Below are positions 17,785-27,536 of a stretch of DNA of 64,000 bases, in pieces. Position 1 is the stretch's first letter, and each line of letters starts with the position of its first letter. Position numbers and translations under genes: made by a program. Source of the stretch: G963662675 sp963676845 (GTDB taxonomy: Bacteria > Bacteroidota > Bacteroidia > Bacteroidales > Prolixibacteraceae); NCBI GenBank assembly GCA_963676845.2, contig CAXXKK010000010.1, forward strand, positions 13,277 to 77,276, read 5' to 3'. A model generated the notes under the pieces. That model was not told the origin of the DNA. It did no database searches and saw only the letters and a list, made by a program, of their open reading frames with translations.

Positions 17785-18708
17785 CTAATTAACGGTTTTA
17801 AGATAGTGGGAAATTTTTAAAAATACTAAAGAATCAACAACTGATTTTTCTTGTAATATCTCCAAATTCTCAATAAAACCATTCTCATCTTTATAATCAT
17901 GAATCTTTTGGGCATCGCTCCAACTCACATAAGGGTGTGCGGCCAAATCATCCTTGCCGGCGAAATTAATATTAATTTTTTCAATTCGGGTTTCATCAAC
18001 AGTTAATTGATCAACAATTCCATCAATAACTTCCTGTGACAATCCATATACCTCTCCCAACTGATCAATTGAATAAAAACCACCTAATAAATCACGGTAC
18101 TTTACAATTCGTTCAGAGAGAACATCTCCAATTCCATACAGTAACTTAAAGGCTGTAGAATCTGCTGAATTTATCTCAATTATCGCCTTTTTGAAAAGCT
18201 GCTTGTTATTCTCTTCTACTTTTTTAGGGACAAAAGTACCTTGTTCTATTTCCTTATAAATAATTTCGTTTGGCAAAGTCTCTTCAAAAGTATTTTCAAT
18301 TTCCTCAATAAAGATGTAGGTTTCAATCTTGTTATAAATCGAATCATTCATCCCATATATTTTTTGAAAATCCTCTTTACTATTCAACACTCCTCCACTT
18401 TGTCTGTATTTTAACAAGTTCATTTTAACCCTCAACGGAACAGCCAAACTATCTAAGGCTAAAGAATCAATCTCGTTTGGATTAAAAACAAAAAGCTTTT
18501 GCGGATTACTTTTGGGAGCGACAACTTCATCCTGTTTCATTAAAAACTGCTGGAATTGCTCAATATCAACTTCCGAAGGTTTTTCAAAATAAAAGATAAT
18601 CTGATTGGCTATTATCAATAAGACAATCAATGCAATAAGTACCATCAAGCCTACTCTTTCGTTCTTTGTGAACGTAAAATAATCACGAATTACTTCCTTC
18701 CATTTCAT
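17785..18708 (-). CDS. Membrane-anchored helix-hairpin-helix protein
   Basis: A 307-residue protein with a single membrane helix (about residues 20-41) after a basic cytoplasmic start, then a region with repeated ComEA-like helix-hairpin-helix segments. Examples are INSADSTAFKLLYGIGDVLSERIVKYRD, GGFYSIDQLGEVYGLSQEVID and INFAGKDDLAAHPYVSWSDAQKIHDYK. HhH motifs bind DNA backbone non-specifically, so a periplasmic DNA-binding or uptake role is possible. It is not a typical short ComEA and the family is unnamed. It lies 42 bp upstream of nothing on its strand except intergenic DNA; the transporter upstream ends just before it. Confidence 0.75.
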   Translation of the reverse strand: MKWKEVIRDYFTFTKNERVGLMVLIALIVLLIIANQIIFYFEKPSEVDIEQFQQFLMKQDEVVAPKSNPQKLFVFNPNEIDSLALDSLAVPLRVKMNLLKYRQSGGVLNSKEDFQKIYGMNDSIYNKIETYIFIEEIENTFEETLPNEIIYKEIEQGTFVPKKVEENNKQLFKKAIIEINSADSTAFKLLYGIGDVLSERIVKYRDLLGGFYSIDQLGEVYGLSQEVIDGIVDQLTVDETRIEKININFAGKDDLAAHPYVSWSDAQKIHDYKDENGFIENLEILQEKSVVDSLVFLKISHYLKTVN

Positions 18709-18750
18709 GAAGGAAATTTACAATGATTTATATTATGATCAAAAATAAAA

Positions 18751-20115
18751 TTAGAATTTGATAAGTCCTATTCCACTTAAGAAGACTATTGCAATTGCAA
18801 TTGGAGCGATAAATTTCACAAGAAACATAAAAATTGATAAGAGAGCAGAAGAAATGCTTCCTCCCCTTGAGATTTCGTCCAAAACTTTTTTGCGCCCCAA
18901 CTTCCATCCTATGAATAGAGAAATAAATAATCCTCCCAGAGGAAGGAATAAATTAGCTGATATCCAATCTAACAGATCGAAGAAATTCAGATTATAAAAT
19001 GTATAATCACTAAAAATACCCATTGACAAAGAACAAATAATTCCCAACAAAGCAATAAGTATTGTTGCGATTACAGTAGCAACATGTCGTTTCATTTTTA
19101 ATTCTTCATCAAAATAAGCAACGACAACCTCAAGGATAGAAATAGAAGAAGTAAGAGCCGCAACCGTCAGCAACAAAAAGAATAAAATTGAAAAGATATA
19201 ACCTCCCGGCATTTGCAGAAACACATTGGGAAGAGTAATAAAAACGAGACCAGGTCCACTACTTGGCTCAATATTGAAAGCAAACACAGTAGGAAAAATA
19301 GCAATACCAGCAAGAATCGCAATTAATGTGTCTGCCACCGTCACTTGTAGTGCCGTAGTTAATAGGTTATTCTTTTTATCAATGTACGATCCATAAGTAA
19401 TTAAAGTCCCCATACCCAAGCTCAAAGAAAAAAAGGCATGCCCCAGAGCACTTAATACTCCTTCTCCTGTAAGTTTTGAAAAATCAGGATGAAAAAGAAA
19501 TTTCAATCCTTCTCCTGCACCTTCTAATGTAACAGCACGAATATCAAGAATGATAATAATTACTACTAAAATTGGCATTAGAATCTTCACATTCCTCTCA
19601 ATTCCATCTTTAATTCCAACGTAGACAATCGCACCTGTGAGAACCATAAAAATTAGCTGATAAATTACAGGTTGGATTGGTGATTCTATAAATTCATTAA
19701 ATGTAGTTCCTAACTGATCTGGAGTTTGTGATTGGAAATGTCCTAATATTGAATTAAACATGTACTCAATACTCCATCCGGCAACAACACCATAAAAAGC
19801 TAAAATCATAAAAGCAGCACCAACACCAAGGATACCAGCATACTGCCAAAGCGATTTTGGAGCTAATTTTTTAAATGCACCAAAAGCATTCTTTCTCGAT
19901 TTCCGGCCAATGATGAATTCTGAAAGCATAATTGGCAAACCAATTGCCAAAATAAACCCCAGGTAAACAAACAAAAAGGCGGCTCCACCATAAACACCGG
20001 TGATGTATGGAAATTTCCAGATATTTCCCAAACCAACAGCAGAACCTGCTGCCGCAGCAATTACACCAAACTTGCTTGAAAATACTGCTCTCCCATGTTT
20101 TTTAATTTCAGCCAT
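18751..20115 (-). CDS. Sodium-dependent transporter, SNF (NSS) family
   Basis: A 454-residue inner-membrane protein with 11-12 predicted helices. The family N-terminus is clear: FSSKFGVIAAAAGSAVGLGN, IWKFPYITGVYGGAAFLFVYL, then ILAIGLPIMLSEFIIGR. The GSAVGLGN bend in TM1 carries the sodium and substrate contacts of LeuT-like transporters. Prokaryotic members usually move amino acids with Na+; the substrate here is unknown. The gene ends 42 bp before the HhH gene on the same strand, so the two may be co-transcribed. Confidence 0.9.
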   Translation of the reverse strand: MAEIKKHGRAVFSSKFGVIAAAAGSAVGLGNIWKFPYITGVYGGAAFLFVYLGFILAIGLPIMLSEFIIGRKSRKNAFGAFKKLAPKSLWQYAGILGVGAAFMILAFYGVVAGWSIEYMFNSILGHFQSQTPDQLGTTFNEFIESPIQPVIYQLIFMVLTGAIVYVGIKDGIERNVKILMPILVVIIIILDIRAVTLEGAGEGLKFLFHPDFSKLTGEGVLSALGHAFFSLSLGMGTLITYGSYIDKKNNLLTTALQVTVADTLIAILAGIAIFPTVFAFNIEPSSGPGLVFITLPNVFLQMPGGYIFSILFFLLLTVAALTSSISILEVVVAYFDEELKMKRHVATVIATILIALLGIICSLSMGIFSDYTFYNLNFFDLLDWISANLFLPLGGLFISLFIGWKLGRKKVLDEISRGGSISSALLSIFMFLVKFIAPIAIAIVFLSGIGLIKF

Positions 20116-20195
20116 TTTTGTTCATTTTCAGAAATAATATTTCTTCCCGGTAAGGACAATTTATATACAAAAATATTTTTTCCTTCTTAAAAACG

Positions 20196-20226
20196 AAAAA
20201 AGCCCCCTTCAATAAGAGAGCTTTTT
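20196..20226 (-). terminator. Terminator after the class IIA aldolase gene
   Basis: On the minus strand AAAAAGCTCTCTT pairs with AAGGGGGCTTTTTT (G-T wobbles) followed by more T, about 20 bp past the aldolase stop. Confidence 0.75.
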
Positions 20227-20244
20227 GTATAAATTTAGAATGAT

Positions 20245-21324
20245 TTAATTTCTTCCGATGCAATTTAAATCATCGAAAGCCTGCTTCAACCGTTCAATCA
20301 TTGATTCTTCAGCTTTTCTTACCCAAACTCTTGGATCATAGAATTTTTTATTCGGTTTGTCCTCTCCGTCCGGGTTTCCAATTTGTCCTTGCAAGTAATC
20401 ATGATTATCTGCTTCAAAAGTACGCACTCCATTCCAGTAAGCCCATTGCGTATCTGTGTCAATATTCATTTTAATTACGCCGTATGATATTGCCTCATGA
20501 ATTTCGTCCTTACTTGAACCCGAGCCACCATGAAACACAAAATTCACTGGTTTTTTATCACCTAGCTTATATTTTTGGGTAATAAATTTTTGGGATGAAT
20601 CCAGAATCTTTGGTGTAAGTTTTACATTTCCTGGTTTGTAAACCCCATGCACATTCCCAAATGATGCTGCAATAGTAAAGTTTGGACTAACTTTTAAAAG
20701 CTCCTCATAAGCATAGGCAACTTCCTCTGGCTGCGTATAGAGCAACGAATTGTCTACACTTGTATTATCAACGCCATCTTCTTCTCCTCCGGTAACGCCC
20801 AGTTCTATTTCCAGAGTCATCCCCATTTTGCTCATTCGCTCGAGATACTTTTTACTTATCTCAATATTCTCTTCCAATGGCTCTTCTGACAAATCGAGCA
20901 TGTGTGAAGAAAACAGAGGCTTTCCTGTTTCAGCAAAATGTTTCTCTCCAGCATCAAGTAATCCATCAATCCATGGGAGAAGTTTTTTGGCAGCATGGTC
21001 TGTATGAACAACAGCTCTTACACCGTACAATTCTGCTACCTGATGGATATATTTCGCTCCGGCAACAGCCCCGGCAATTTGAGAGCCTTGCCCATCAAGC
21101 TTCAATCCTTTACCAGCATAAAATTGAGCTCCACCGTTTGAAAATTGAATAATGACCGGAGAATCTACCAATTTTGCAGCTTCTAATACTGCATTAATCG
21201 AACTTGAACTAACCACATTTACTGCCGGCATGGCAAACTGTTCGCTTTTGGCAATATCAAAAAGTGTTTGCAGATCTTTCCCTGCAACAACACCAGCCTT
21301 AATATTATCTGAAATTTTTCCCAT
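20245..21324 (-). CDS. fbaA: Fructose-bisphosphate aldolase, class II (E. coli FbaA-like)
   Basis: A 359-residue zinc aldolase of the longer class IIA type. Visible features are the FAMPAVNVVSSSSINAVLEAA start, the metal/catalytic HTDHAAKKLLPW segment, ELGVTGGEEDGVDN, and the phosphate loop VFHGGSGSSKDEI. It cleaves fructose 1,6-bisphosphate to dihydroxyacetone phosphate and glyceraldehyde 3-phosphate. It is divergent from a second, only distantly similar class II aldolase 239 bp away, so the two could serve glycolysis and gluconeogenesis or different sugars. Confidence 0.95.
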   Translation of the reverse strand: MGKISDNIKAGVVAGKDLQTLFDIAKSEQFAMPAVNVVSSSSINAVLEAAKLVDSPVIIQFSNGGAQFYAGKGLKLDGQGSQIAGAVAGAKYIHQVAELYGVRAVVHTDHAAKKLLPWIDGLLDAGEKHFAETGKPLFSSHMLDLSEEPLEENIEISKKYLERMSKMGMTLEIELGVTGGEEDGVDNTSVDNSLLYTQPEEVAYAYEELLKVSPNFTIAASFGNVHGVYKPGNVKLTPKILDSSQKFITQKYKLGDKKPVNFVFHGGSGSSKDEIHEAISYGVIKMNIDTDTQWAYWNGVRTFEADNHDYLQGQIGNPDGEDKPNKKFYDPRVWVRKAEESMIERLKQAFDDLNCIGRN

Positions 21325-21563
21325 AATATGAATTTTTAAAATTTATATTCCACTCTCTTTTAAGCGAAAGTCGCTGATTTTGTTCACGAAAATGTGTTAA
21401 GCTTATTTTAAATACAAAACACTCCTTTTATAATGTTCGTACAAATGCTTATTTATTCTTAATATTGTTGCGGTTTTGCAAGAAGGGATTATGAAATACG
21501 AATTCCTGCTTTCGGAACTAACAATAGAATTATACGAACTAAATATTTAAATACTTAATTCAC

Positions 21564-22559
21564 ATGGCAACTAGTTATAAAGACTTAGGGCTTGTTAACA
21601 GTAAAGAATTATTCAAAAAAGCTGTTGACGGCGGATATGCAATTCCTGCATACAATTTCAATAACATGGAACAAATGCAAGCAATTCTTCAGGCTTGTGT
21701 TGAAACAAAATCTCCTGTAATCCTTCAGGTTTCTTCAGGTGCTCGTAAATATGCGAACGCTACATTGTTAAGAAACATGGCTAAAGGTGCAGTAGAATAT
21801 GTGAAAGAACTTGGTTACGAAATTCCAGTTGTTCTTCACTTAGACCACGGTGATACTTTCGAATTGTGTAAAGATTGTATTGACAACGGTTTCTCTTCTG
21901 TAATGATTGATGGTTCTCATCACCCATACGAAGAAAACGTTGCTCTTACTAAAAAAGTTGTTGAATACGCTCACGCTCACGGTGTAACTGTTGAAGGTGA
22001 ATTGGGTGTTTTAGCAGGTGTTGAAGATGATGTAGTTGCTGAAGAGTCAACTTACACAAAACCAGAAGAAGTAGAAGATTTCGTAAGCCGTACAGGTGTT
22101 GATTCACTTGCTATTTCTATCGGTACTTCTCACGGTGCATACAAATTTACTCCAGAACAATGTACTTTAAATGAAGATGGCGTTTTAGTTCCACCTCCAT
22201 TAAAATTCGAAGTTTTGGAAGAAATTGAAAAAAGAATTCCTGGATTCCCAATCGTTCTTCACGGTTCTTCTTCTGTTCCTATGGATCAGGTTGAAATCAT
22301 CAATGCAAACGGTGGTGCATTAAAAGCGGCTGTTGGTATTCCTGAAGAGCAATTGAGAAAAGCGGCTAAATCTGCTGTTTGTAAAATCAACATCGACTCT
22401 GACGGTCGTTTGGCGATGACTGCTGCTATCCGCAAAACTTTTGCTGAAAACCCAGCTGAATTCGATCCTCGCAAATACTTAGGACCTGCTCGCGAAGAGT
22501 TGAAAAAAATGTACATGCACAAAAACATCAACGTTTTAGGTTCTGCAGAAAAAGCTTAA
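21564..22559 (+). CDS. fba: Fructose-bisphosphate aldolase, class II (shorter type)
   Basis: A 331-residue class II aldolase of the type common in Bacteroidota and Firmicutes. It shows YAIPAYNFNNMEQMQAILQA, the metal-binding LHLDHGDTFELCK, EGELGVLAGVEDD and phosphate loop LHGSSSVP, and a conserved C-terminal DPRKYLGPAREELKKMY. Tagatose- or ketose-bisphosphate specificity cannot be excluded. Codon choice is strongly biased, as in gapA, suggesting high expression. A strong terminator follows. Confidence 0.95.
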   Translation: MATSYKDLGLVNSKELFKKAVDGGYAIPAYNFNNMEQMQAILQACVETKSPVILQVSSGARKYANATLLRNMAKGAVEYVKELGYEIPVVLHLDHGDTFELCKDCIDNGFSSVMIDGSHHPYEENVALTKKVVEYAHAHGVTVEGELGVLAGVEDDVVAEESTYTKPEEVEDFVSRTGVDSLAISIGTSHGAYKFTPEQCTLNEDGVLVPPPLKFEVLEEIEKRIPGFPIVLHGSSSVPMDQVEIINANGGALKAAVGIPEEQLRKAAKSAVCKINIDSDGRLAMTAAIRKTFAENPAEFDPRKYLGPAREELKKMYMHKNINVLGSAEKA

Positions 22560-22578
22560 TTCAATAAGCATTATATAG

Positions 22579-22611
22579 AAAAAAGGATGACTGCTTAGTC
22601 ATCCTTTTTTT
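22579..22611 (+). terminator. Terminator after fba
   Basis: AAAAAAGGATGACT, loop GCTT, AGTCATCCTTTTTTT: a perfect stem with a long T run 20 bp after the stop. Confidence 0.9.
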
Positions 22612-22646
22612 ATGAAGTAGATTTTTTGTCTTTTTATTTTTTACGT

Positions 22647-24989
22647 CTAGAATGGATAACCAATTGCAAAAGAAAGGTTGAAATGTTCTCCTTTAATCGG
22701 ATAATTTCCAGGAATAAACCTTTTCCCCTCTTCCAGCGAAGGATCACGAAGTTTCATTCCTAAGTCCAATCGAAACAAAAAGTATGTAAAGTCAAAGCGA
22801 AGCCCTGCTCCTGTTCCAACAGCTATCTGCTTGTAAAATTTATCAAAGTGAAATACAGAACCTTCCCTATTATCTTTATTATTTATTGCCCAGATATTAC
22901 CTGCATCTAAAAATAAAGCACCTTCAACCATGCCTGCCAAACGAAAACGATATTCAAGGTTAGCTTCCAGTTTTATATCACCAAATTGATTTGGATAATC
23001 ACCAGAATCAGCTTTATAAGTACCTGGCCCCAATGTTCTCACCTGCCATGCCCGAATACCATTGGCTCCACCTGTAAAGTATTTCTTCTCATAAGGCAAT
23101 ACATCAAAATTACCATAAGGAACTCCTACTCCAAGATATGCTCTTCCCACTAAAGCATTATAATTATCAATCATATATCCATAGCGATATTCCAAGTCAG
23201 ACTCCAAATATTGAGCAAAACGAGTTCCGAATAATTGATTGTAGCTTGTCTTAACACCTGTTATGGAATCTACCTCGGATACTTCTTTCATATTTGTTAT
23301 TCCGGACAATGCAGCAAATACATTCCCTGCTGACTCAACAGACCATTTAAAATAATGGTAGTTTTCCTTTCGACTTAAAGACTGTGTATTTTCCACATAA
23401 GTATAACTCAAAGCAGAAATCAGGTGATCAGTAAAACTACTTTTAATGTAAAGATCCTGAATGGAGCTTATAAAAACATCATTAAACTGATATAAATTGA
23501 CATAATAGAAATCTACCAGATTAAAATAATGAGTCTTATAAGATGAGCTTTTCCAATTGTACCCAAAGCTTAAATTCGTAATAGTTCTGGTATAATCCGG
23601 TCGATGTTGATAGTTGTATCCTAATGACATCGTAGTTTGAGGAACCTGGAAATTATAGATTCCCCGGCTTTCAAAAGGACTTAAAAATTCCGGGAAAGTA
23701 AGGGTAACCTCTACTCCAAGCTCCTGCGTATTAAAAGACAAGCTGTTATTTTCAACTAATGCTTGCTGACGTTCAATACCACCTGTAAAAGTGATATCAA
23801 ATATTTCAGCTCCACGGAATATATTTTTATGCTGATAATTCAGGTTACCAGCAACCCCAAGGTTACCCGAGGAATTGGTTCCTTCCACTTCCACCGAAAA
23901 CCCCTGTCGCTCCATTGGAGACAACTGAAATATAGCATCCAACACCCCAATACTATCATTCCCCAAAAAGTCAACTGGTTCAAAATTTAAATTGATAACT
24001 TTGAATTGCTGTAGCTGGTTGATCGACCTAAATGTTTTTTCAACATTTGCCAACGAGTAATTCGTACTGTCTTTTACTCGATTCAGGTTTTCAAAAAGCT
24101 CTGGGCGATACTTTAGCTTATCTTTATAAATAAAGGTATAAGGTGGTTCAAAAAGAGTATCAACTTCTAGCGTATTTTGATTTCTGTTCAGAGAGGACAT
24201 TGGCTCAAAATCAGGTATTATCTGATAATTCCTTACTACATACTTTTTATGCCTCACTACTGAATCTACTTCATTTTCCAAATCAGAATCTGAAATTTCA
24301 ACCGTCAAATCTACTTGTTTGCTGTTAAGAGTAGTATCTGCCGAAAATTGAATGTAGTCTTTCGAGAAATAGTAATATCCCCTGTTATTTAAAACTGTGG
24401 AAATGCGATCACGCTCTTCATCTAAAACATCCACATCAAAAATATCTCCGGCACCAATAAGCTGTTCATTGGCAACAGACAATACATCATTGGAAATTTC
24501 TTTATCTTCAAATTGATAGTTGTAATTCCGAATCCGATAGGGTTCTCCAGCTTTTATAGAAAACTCAAGATTTACCTTGTTCTTTTTAGGATGATAGATT
24601 AAAGTATCTGAAATTTCTGCATCGTAGAACCCTTTGTTTTCCAAATAAATATTCAACTGTTCTAAAGATCTTAATGTTTGAAAATCTTCGTAAACAACAG
24701 GAGCTTCCCCAATACGTTTTAACCAATCGTTAGATTTCTTTTTTGACGACAAGTTGTACATCCCCAGGTGAAATTTCAGGAAACCCAAAATTTTCATGTT
24801 CCCACTCTGCCTAACTTGATTTTTTAATTCCTCCCGACTAACCTCCCGGCTATCAATTTCAACACTTACATCATTAAGCAAATATTCTCCTTCAGGAACG
24901 AACTTTGTCGAAGAACAAGCCTGTACCAACACAATAAGTAAGAGCAATACTGATATTTTACTGTATTTTATAAACTGTTCCCTTTTCAT
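22647..24989 (-). CDS. tamL: TamL-type BamA/TamA family outer-membrane lipoprotein
   Basis: An Omp85-superfamily protein of 780 residues when started at ATG 24989. That start gives a clean lipoprotein signal (MKREQFIKYSKISVLLLLIV, Cys25); the in-frame extension to 25103 has no signal sense. POTRA-like segments fill about residues 30-370 (NVSVEIDSREVSREELKNQ, YRIRNYNYQFEDKEIS). The C-terminal half is a beta-barrel with ANLEYRFRLAGMVEGALFLDAGN and a terminal aromatic strand LSFAIGYPF. Bacteroidota TamL replaces TamA in outer-membrane assembly, normally with TamB; no tamB lies next to it here. Confidence 0.88.
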   Translation of the reverse strand: MKREQFIKYSKISVLLLLIVLVQACSSTKFVPEGEYLLNDVSVEIDSREVSREELKNQVRQSGNMKILGFLKFHLGMYNLSSKKKSNDWLKRIGEAPVVYEDFQTLRSLEQLNIYLENKGFYDAEISDTLIYHPKKNKVNLEFSIKAGEPYRIRNYNYQFEDKEISNDVLSVANEQLIGAGDIFDVDVLDEERDRISTVLNNRGYYYFSKDYIQFSADTTLNSKQVDLTVEISDSDLENEVDSVVRHKKYVVRNYQIIPDFEPMSSLNRNQNTLEVDTLFEPPYTFIYKDKLKYRPELFENLNRVKDSTNYSLANVEKTFRSINQLQQFKVINLNFEPVDFLGNDSIGVLDAIFQLSPMERQGFSVEVEGTNSSGNLGVAGNLNYQHKNIFRGAEIFDITFTGGIERQQALVENNSLSFNTQELGVEVTLTFPEFLSPFESRGIYNFQVPQTTMSLGYNYQHRPDYTRTITNLSFGYNWKSSSYKTHYFNLVDFYYVNLYQFNDVFISSIQDLYIKSSFTDHLISALSYTYVENTQSLSRKENYHYFKWSVESAGNVFAALSGITNMKEVSEVDSITGVKTSYNQLFGTRFAQYLESDLEYRYGYMIDNYNALVGRAYLGVGVPYGNFDVLPYEKKYFTGGANGIRAWQVRTLGPGTYKADSGDYPNQFGDIKLEANLEYRFRLAGMVEGALFLDAGNIWAINNKDNREGSVFHFDKFYKQIAVGTGAGLRFDFTYFLFRLDLGMKLRDPSLEEGKRFIPGNYPIKGEHFNLSFAIGYPF

Positions 24990-25090
24990 TTGTGAGTTAA
25001 AAGAATATGCAATAAACTTATTCAATAAAAACAGAAGAATGCTTTTGCTGCCAATGAAACATCTGGAATTGCAATAACTTCTCCTAAAAG

Positions 25091-25119
25091 CAAAAATAAA
25101 CACTATCTATAGTAAACAA
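25091..25119 (-). promoter_or_regulatory. Possible tamL promoter
   Basis: Minus-strand TATTTTTG (25091-25098) with TTG 18 bp upstream (25117-25119). The spacer is slightly short of the usual 19-21 bp, and AT-rich DNA gives such matches by chance. Confidence 0.35.
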
Positions 25120-25162
25120 GTCATGTAAGCTGTTTATTTTTACAAATCTATTTGAAATAACG

Positions 25163-25930
25163 ATGTTAAGTAAAAACAAAATCAAATACATCCAATCTCT
25201 TTCCAGAAAGAAAAACAGGGAACAGGAAAAAGTTTTTCTGGTTGAAGGCAATAAGATGGTACTTGAAGCGATACAAGCTAATTTGTCCATCAAACTGATT
25301 TGCTGCACTTCTGATTTTCTAATATCAAATAATATTGCCGACTCTGCTGCTGAGGAAATTATTGAAGCATTACCTGAGGAGATTAAAAAAGCAAGTTTAT
25401 TACAATCACCACAGGAAGCTCTTGCTGTAATAAAAATGCCTGATTATAAGATTGATTACTCCTCTTTTAGCAATGACTTGGTTTTAGCTCTTGACTTTAT
25501 TCAGGATCCGGGGAACCTGGGAACTATTATTCGTATTGCCAACTGGTTTGGGATTTCAACTATTTTGTGCTCTGAGAACACCGTTGATTGCTTCAATCCT
25601 AAGGTTATACAAGCCAGCATGGGGGCAATATTCCGGGTAAAGGTGCACTATGTCAATCTTCCTTCAACATTGGCAGAAATTGCAAAAAACAATACTCCAG
25701 TTTACGGTACTTTTTTAGAGGGTGGAAATCTTTATAAAGAAGACCTAAGTTCCAATGGGGTTGTTGTTCTGGGTAATGAAGGAAATGGCATTTCTCAGGA
25801 GGTCGAAAAACAAATCAATAAGAAAATACACATCCCTGCTTTTTCTGTTACAGGAAAAGGGAGTGAATCTTTGAACGTTGCTACAGCTACTGCAATTTGT
25901 TGTTCTGAATTTAGAAGAAGGTTGCTATAA
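25163..25930 (+). CDS. TrmH/SpoU family RNA 2'-O-methyltransferase
   Basis: A 255-residue SPOUT-class enzyme. An N-terminal substrate-binding domain (KIKYIQSLSRKKNREQEKVF, VEGNKMVLEA) precedes the three SpoU motifs: FIQDPGNLGTIIRIANWFG, VVLGNEGNGISQEV and the knot ending ESLNVATATAICCSEF. Such enzymes use SAM to methylate ribose in rRNA or tRNA; the target is not clear (rRNA, as in RlmB, is likeliest). It is divergent from tamL across 173 bp. Confidence 0.92.
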   Translation: MLSKNKIKYIQSLSRKKNREQEKVFLVEGNKMVLEAIQANLSIKLICCTSDFLISNNIADSAAEEIIEALPEEIKKASLLQSPQEALAVIKMPDYKIDYSSFSNDLVLALDFIQDPGNLGTIIRIANWFGISTILCSENTVDCFNPKVIQASMGAIFRVKVHYVNLPSTLAEIAKNNTPVYGTFLEGGNLYKEDLSSNGVVVLGNEGNGISQEVEKQINKKIHIPAFSVTGKGSESLNVATATAICCSEFRRRLL

Positions 25931-25972
25931 AAACAGTCATCATTGAACCGTCTCCAACTAATTACAGCAAGG

Positions 25973-26740
25973 TTATTCCCAGTCAAATTCGATCAAATTA
26001 GAAGGTTTGCCAAGTGCATCCGGGTTATCAGGAGAAAAAGAGTACTGTCCTCCAGCAATAGGATATAAACGCATATAAATTTTCTCTCCTCTCAAGAAAG
26101 AAATACTACCATCACTATGCATTTCTAAAATTCCATAAACAGCACAATCTATAGCAGGGCTGCTATAATGACCGGCACTATTTGCTAAAAGATAACCACA
26201 TGTACGTGCAGTATAGTTATCCTTAGACACATCTGGCGAATTACTTGCATAGGCCCTGATTAAAAAATTCGAAGGCACTGTAAACCGGGATGGAGGTAAT
26301 GTGTCACCATTAATCTTCAAATGAACCATGAACATTAAGTCAGTTCCAAGTGGAGGTTTTATACTATCAACAAATATCTCCCAAGAGGGGACTTCATACA
26401 AGGAATAACTGACTGGGGTAGGACTGTAGCCACCCACATGATAAATAATATTTGAAGCCTGGTCTTCCTTAACATACCCCTCTTTGTGAGCTGAAAAAGT
26501 ATACTTGCCGTATTCTACATTTCCCAAAACAAACTCCCCATTTATACCAGTATTAGTTTCCTGCACCAGAATATCCTCCTTGAAAAGTTTCACCTCAACA
26601 CCTGACTGATCCTGTAACTGTTCAAAATACTGATCGATGACCTGAACGTTTCCTGAAATATCTCCCGTCAATAATTCCTCGTCTTTTTGACAAGAATACA
26701 ATAAAATAAAAACGATCAGGACAACAAAAGGTGATTTCAT
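25973..26740 (-). CDS. Lipoprotein with carboxypeptidase-regulatory-like domain (paralogue 3)
   Basis: A 255-residue surface or periplasmic lipoprotein with a signal ending at Cys17 (VFILLYSC). An N-terminal beta-sandwich follows of the carboxypeptidase regulatory-like type (GDISGNVQVIDQYFEQLQDQ, TGINGEFVLGNVEYGKYTFSAHKEGY, residues about 25-95). The C-terminal part is unrecognised. Two neighbouring genes on the same strand encode proteins of the same plan and nearly equal length, so this is a tandem paralogue family. Function unknown. Confidence 0.78.
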   Translation of the reverse strand: MKSPFVVLIVFILLYSCQKDEELLTGDISGNVQVIDQYFEQLQDQSGVEVKLFKEDILVQETNTGINGEFVLGNVEYGKYTFSAHKEGYVKEDQASNIIYHVGGYSPTPVSYSLYEVPSWEIFVDSIKPPLGTDLMFMVHLKINGDTLPPSRFTVPSNFLIRAYASNSPDVSKDNYTARTCGYLLANSAGHYSSPAIDCAVYGILEMHSDGSISFLRGEKIYMRLYPIAGGQYSFSPDNPDALGKPSNLIEFDWE

Positions 26741-26750
26741 ATACTAATTT

Positions 26751-27536
26751 TTAAGGCATGATAAAGCTAATTACATTGGAAAATCTCTTTTCATCCAATG
26801 TGCTGTACTGCATAATTCCAAGATTTGTATCAAGATATCCATAATAAAACTCATCGGTATTACAGGCATATCCTTTAATAAAAACCTCCTCACCTTTATT
26901 AAAAGGAAGATCACGCATATCAATATAAATAATAAATCGATCCTCATCGTTATAATCTACCAGATTGGCCGGACAAGAATAAACATAACTATTACAGGAG
27001 ACATCATTGCTAACATCCATAAACAACATTACTGGAAAATTATGTATTGATGAACCATGATAAGTAGTTTCAATACATACAAATGTTAAATCAGGATTCA
27101 TATAATAAGGGCCAGATCCAGAACATACACTAACAAAATTAGGTACTCCGAAATATTCATTAACTTTTCTAAAAAGCAGGAAGTTGCTAACTGTAACTGT
27201 ATCATTCCCAAAAAGCTGGATTCCAAATTGTCGTATTGTGCCATAGCCCTCTTTGTTATACTCCAGAGAATAGGTTCCGTTTCCCATTTCTACAAATGAA
27301 AATCTACCATCTTCATCTGTAATCACAGATTCTGAACCATAAGGACCTGTAGCAATAACGCTTACATTGATGGAAGCCTCTGTTACGTCACTTAGGGAAA
27401 CATGCCCGTTTATTACACTATTTTTACTCAATGGTTCTGGCTCTTTATTGCAAGAAACAATAAACAAAACAACAGATAATAATATCATTAAAACCTGTTT
27501 ATTCTTGTAATATAAATGAAAATTCCGCTGATTCAT
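26751..27536 (-). CDS. Lipoprotein with carboxypeptidase-regulatory-like domain (paralogue 2)
   Basis: A 261-residue lipoprotein (Cys29 after LMILLSVVLFIVSC). The regulatory-like domain is visible (NGHVSLSDVTEASINVSVIA, TDEDGRFSFVEMGNGTYSLE, YNKEGYGTIRQFGIQLFG). The segment GTIRQFGIQ closely matches GTMKQFGIQ in the gene upstream, which shows they are duplicates. The chosen start overlaps the end of that gene by 38 bp; the alternative ATG at 27488 avoids overlap but leaves a signal peptide without basic residues. Confidence 0.76.
   Translation of the reverse strand: MNQRNFHLYYKNKQVLMILLSVVLFIVSCNKEPEPLSKNSVINGHVSLSDVTEASINVSVIATGPYGSESVITDEDGRFSFVEMGNGTYSLEYNKEGYGTIRQFGIQLFGNDTVTVSNFLLFRKVNEYFGVPNFVSVCSGSGPYYMNPDLTFVCIETTYHGSSIHNFPVMLFMDVSNDVSCNSYVYSCPANLVDYNDEDRFIIYIDMRDLPFNKGEEVFIKGYACNTDEFYYGYLDTNLGIMQYSTLDEKRFSNVISFIMP

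Noticed and set aside
24990..25103. N-terminal extension of TamL
   Set aside because: It precedes a perfect lipoprotein signal peptide and would bury it.
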